This document shows positions 60,496 to 64,000 of a stretch of 64,000 nt of DNA, one piece after another. Where the stretch lies: the NCBI GenBank assembly GCA_030765725.1, contig JAVCDF010000002.1, positions 124,001-188,000 on the forward strand, written 5' to 3'. Within the stretch, counting starts at the first letter, position 1, and each line of letters begins with the position of its first letter. Source of the stretch: Candidatus Chlorobium antarcticum (GTDB taxonomy: Bacteria > Bacteroidota > Chlorobiia > Chlorobiales > Chlorobiaceae). A program made the position numbers and the translations under genes. The notes beneath the pieces were generated by a model. It saw nothing but the letters and a program-made list of their open reading frames with translations, was not told the DNA's origin and did not search any database.

Positions 60496-61566
60496 ATGGA
60501 AGAACCATTCTGCAGGATGCCCCCTGAATGGGCTCCGCACAAAGCAACCTGGCTTTCATGGCCACACAAGCTTGAGTCGTGGCCGGGAAAATTCGAGCCG
60601 GTTCCGGCTGTGTTTGCTGAACTTGCCTCCTGGCTGAGCTCTTCTGAGGAGGTTCACATCAATGTGCTTGACGAGGCGATGGAGGCCGGTGTCAGAAAGC
60701 TCATTATGGAGATGGGTCATCCCGAACTCAGGATGGAGCGGATATTTTTCCACTGCATTCCAACCAATGACGCATGGTGTCGTGACCACGGCCCGAACTT
60801 TGTCTGCCGTGATGCGGACGGGAAGACTGAAAAGGTCATTCTCGACTGGGAGTTCAATGCTTGGGGCGGTAAATACGAGCCTTTCGATGATGATAACGCC
60901 GTCCCCTCAAGGGTTGCCGCCCTTTCGGGTCTACCGGCCCTCAAGCCCGGAATGGTGCTGGAGGGAGGGGCCATTGATGTGAACGGCGGGGGACTGTTAC
61001 TCACAACAGAAGCATGCCTTCTGAATCCGAACCGCAACCCATCAATGAGCCGCAGTGAGATTGAGGAGAGCCTTCGTCGGTGGCTTGGGGCAGAAAAGGT
61101 TCTCTGGCTTGGCGATGGCATAGCCGGCGACGATACAGACGGCCATGTGGACGATATGGCACGATTTGTCAATGAGACAACAGTGGTGATTGCTGTTGAG
61201 GATAATCCGGAAGACGAGAACTATCTGCCGTTGCAACATAATTGCCAGTTGCTGAAAGGCTTTACTGACACCCATGGCGAGACGCTGAGTGTTGTGAAGC
61301 TGCCCATGCCTGAACCGTTATTTTATGAGGGGGAGCGCCTTCCGGCGAGTTATGCCAATTTCTATATAGCCAACAGCGTTGTGCTTGTTCCCGTGTATGG
61401 GTGTAACCGTGACTGTGAGGCTCTTGCCGTTCTCCAGAGCTGTTTTCCCCAGAGACGGGTTGTGGGGATTGACTGCAGGGACCTTGTGTGGGGGCTTGGA
61501 GCCATTCACTGTGTTACCCATGAAGAACCTCTCATCATGGGCTGTTCCGCGCCAGTTGTGTCATAA
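60496..61566 (+). CDS. aguA: agmatine deiminase
   Basis: The 356-residue enzyme hydrolyses agmatine to N-carbamoylputrescine and ammonia. MPPEWAPHKATWLSWPHKLESWPG, NDAWCRDHGPNFV and GLGAIHCVTHEEPLIMG with the nucleophilic cysteine near residue 339 are typical of the guanidino-modifying fold. It ends the polyamine pair started by aguB. A terminator shared with the convergent mdh follows. Confidence 0.93.
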   Translation: MEEPFCRMPPEWAPHKATWLSWPHKLESWPGKFEPVPAVFAELASWLSSSEEVHINVLDEAMEAGVRKLIMEMGHPELRMERIFFHCIPTNDAWCRDHGPNFVCRDADGKTEKVILDWEFNAWGGKYEPFDDDNAVPSRVAALSGLPALKPGMVLEGGAIDVNGGGLLLTTEACLLNPNRNPSMSRSEIEESLRRWLGAEKVLWLGDGIAGDDTDGHVDDMARFVNETTVVIAVEDNPEDENYLPLQHNCQLLKGFTDTHGETLSVVKLPMPEPLFYEGERLPASYANFYIANSVVLVPVYGCNRDCEALAVLQSCFPQRRVVGIDCRDLVWGLGAIHCVTHEEPLIMGCSAPVVS

Positions 61567-61604
61567 CCGCAAGTACTGTATTGCATTACCTGTGTCAACA
61601 GCAT

Positions 61605-61638
61605 CGCCCGGCAGATTGAATTTCTGTCGGGCGCTTTT
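61605..61638. terminator. terminator between aguA and mdh
   Basis: CGCCCGGCAGA (61605-61615) pairs with TCTGTCGGGCG (61623-61633) with one G-T pair, and a T-run follows on the plus strand. It would end the aguA transcript; the minus-strand side has no matching T-run, so its effect on mdh is unclear. Confidence 0.75.
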
Positions 61639-61657
61639 TCATCTCTTTTTTTGTTCC

Positions 61658-62698
<1,041 letters not shown>

Positions 62699-62736
62699 AA
62701 TGAGAATATAACCATATTTATCTGTCAACTCAAAGA

Positions 62737-62991
62737 TCAGGAGGCTATGATGTCCACCTGTTTTTTGTTGTTGCGGCCGTTGCGGAAGGTTACTACGCCA
62801 TCCTGAAGGGCAAATATGGTATGGTCGCGTCCAATCCCAGCATTGACGCCCGGCTTGATGACGGTGCCTCTCTGGCGGAGAATGATGGTTCCGGCAGCTA
62901 CAGTTGAGCCTCCGGCAGCTTTCAGGCCGAGATATTTTGGGTTACTGTCGCGACCGTTTTTTGTCGATCCGCCACCTTTTTTATGAGCCAT
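62737..62991 (-). CDS. rpmA: 50S ribosomal protein L27
   Basis: The 84-residue ribosomal protein reads [20 protein letters not shown] at its start, then [21 protein letters not shown] and [20 protein letters not shown]. The N-terminus reaches the peptidyl transferase centre in ribosomes; it starts directly with AHKKGG, without the cleaved extension seen in Firmicutes. It follows rplU by 42 bp. Confidence 0.97.
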   Translation of the reverse strand: MAHKKGGGSTKNGRDSNPKYLGLKAAGGSTVAAGTIILRQRGTVIKPGVNAGIGRDHTIFALQDGVVTFRNGRNNKKQVDIIAS

Positions 62992-63033
62992 GTGAAAAGA
63001 TAAATTATCGTTAAAAAATCTGTAAAGCTCTGT

Positions 63034-63324
63034 TCAGAGCGAAACCACCTCAATCTGGGTCATCTGCTGACGGTGGCCGTTTCTTACCTGATAGCGTTTT
63101 CTGCGTTTTTTCTTGAACACAACTACCTTATCGTCCTTGACATGTCCAAGAACTTTAGCAGTAACGGTTTCGGCAGGATTCAGCACGGTGTTAGCCCCGT
63201 CAATGCGTGCCATGGAGGCAATTTCCATGGTGCCGCCAATGTCGGTTTTCTGTCTGGGTACGAAAAGCGTATCGCCTTTCTGCACCAGGTACTGTTTGTC
63301 GGAAATCTTGATCAGCGCCTGCAT
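63034..63324 (-). CDS. rplU: 50S ribosomal protein L21
   Basis: The 96-residue ribosomal protein has MQALIKISDKQYLVQKGDTL at the start, then VTAKVLGHVKDDKVVVFKKKRRKRYQVRNGHRQQMTQIEV. The KRRKRYxxxxGHRQ signature is clear. It is the first gene of the rplU-rpmA pair, a near-universal order. The upstream gap leads divergently to mutS. Confidence 0.97.
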   Translation of the reverse strand: MQALIKISDKQYLVQKGDTLFVPRQKTDIGGTMEIASMARIDGANTVLNPAETVTAKVLGHVKDDKVVVFKKKRRKRYQVRNGHRQQMTQIEVVSL

Positions 63325-63586
63325 CTTGCTAGTGTTATGATATTAATGATAAAGGTCTAAAATATAGTATTCTTTGCCTGAAGTTCAAATACCATTGTCA
63401 ATAAATTCGTTCTTACCCGGAATGGTAATGCAATGGGGTCCGAAGAGCCGTTCAAGGGTTTGGTTATTTAGGTGCGCAGCAGTAGTTTTATATTCTTCGT
63501 TTATGCGCCCTTTGCGCCTTTTGTGCGTATGAAGGGGAGCGGGGTTGGTCTGTCGGGTTTAATAATAAAAAGAGTTTGTTCGGGCA

Positions 63587-64000
63587 ATGGCAGGAAAAAA
63601 AAGCGGAGCACCCAAAGAACTCTCTCCCATGATGCGCCAGTATCTGGAGGTGAAAGAGCGGTATGCGGATTACCTTCTGCTTTTCAGGGTTGGCGACTTT
63701 TATGAGACTTTTTTTGATGATGCTGCCACCATTTCTTCTGCTGTCAACATTGTTCTGACCCGTCGTTCAAACGGTTCGGCCCCGGACATTCCTATGGCGG
63801 GGTTCCCCTACCATGCTAGTGAGGGCTACATTGCTCGGCTTGTGAGGAAAGGATTCAAGGTTGCGGTTTGTGAGCAGGTTGAGGATCCGGCCGAGGCAAA
63901 GGGAATTGTGCGGCGGGAGATCACCGATATTGTCACTCCGGGGGTGACCTACAGTGATTCCATTCTTGAAGACCGCCACAACAACTATCTTGCCGCGGTT
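63587..64000 (+). CDS. mutS: DNA mismatch repair protein MutS (partial)
   Basis: Only the first 138 codons are present; the gene runs off the right edge. The N-terminus [37 protein letters not shown] holds the mismatch-reading Phe-x-Glu motif in [31 protein letters not shown] and [20 protein letters not shown] complete the first domain, and [13 protein letters not shown] starts the next. I chose the ATG at 63587 ([13 protein letters not shown]). The first 262 bp before it hold no other gene. Confidence 0.95.
   Translation, partial: MAGKKSGAPKELSPMMRQYLEVKERYADYLLLFRVGDFYETFFDDAATISSAVNIVLTRRSNGSAPDIPMAGFPYHASEGYIARLVRKGFKVAVCEQVEDPAEAKGIVRREITDIVTPGVTYSDSILEDRHNNYLAAV

Overview
The window looks like a chromosome segment of a green sulfur bacterium (Chlorobiaceae, in the Chlorobium/Pelodictyon/Prosthecochloris range). 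The signs are a compact nifH-nifI1-nifI2-nifD-nifK-nifE-nifN-nifB operon with a NifD that carries the internal insertion, a thioredoxin-reductase-like ferredoxin-NADP reductase, a split carbamoyl-phosphate synthase large subunit, a DUF3098 protein, an anaerobic HemN and an Nε-acetyl-β-lysine gene set, a compatible solute reported from green sulfur bacteria. No photosynthesis gene lies in the window, so the assignment rests on gene content and is not at species level. I saw no rRNA, tRNA, CRISPR array, phage or transposase.

Left part (1-20 kb): the end of pyrD, glycogen phosphorylase, a metallophosphoesterase, a ferritin-like protein, a palindromic repeat that has supplied the stop codon of carB, then ribBA, glyA and dnaG. 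The primase has lost three of four zinc ligands. An exbB-exbD-exbD-tonB operon follows, then argD, a type II NADH dehydrogenase, a cupin protein, purE and hemN.

Middle part (20-33 kb): a Gfo/Idh/MocA oxidoreductase, then a MarR regulator followed by ablA, a sodium/solute symporter and ablB, probably an osmoadaptation operon. A tightly packed minus-strand run joins sulfur amino-acid enzymes (metY and a cystathionine enzyme), thiazole synthesis (thiS-thiG-thiH-thiF) and system II cytochrome c maturation (ccs1-ccsA).

Molybdenum and nitrogen region (33-50.3 kb): a MOSC protein, moaA, modE, a TonB-dependent receptor with two 24-bp ModE-box-like dyads upstream, then the nif operon ending in a 2Fe-2S ferredoxin and a terminator. 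nifH has a near-perfect sigma-54 promoter. About 190-215 bp upstream of the expected start lies a pair of TAC-N6-GTA dyads, not the usual NifA site. A NifA-type activator and nifV form the next unit. The receptor is a good candidate for molybdenum uptake serving nitrogenase. This is the most interesting part of the window.

Right part (50.3-64 kb): acetate kinase with phosphoketolase, a frameshifted and truncated corA remnant, a CIA30-like protein, hisF, a small cysteine protein next to the ferredoxin-NADP reductase, menA, the agmatine-to-putrescine enzymes aguB and aguA split by an M48 protease, malate dehydrogenase, ribosomal proteins L27 and L21, and the start of mutS.
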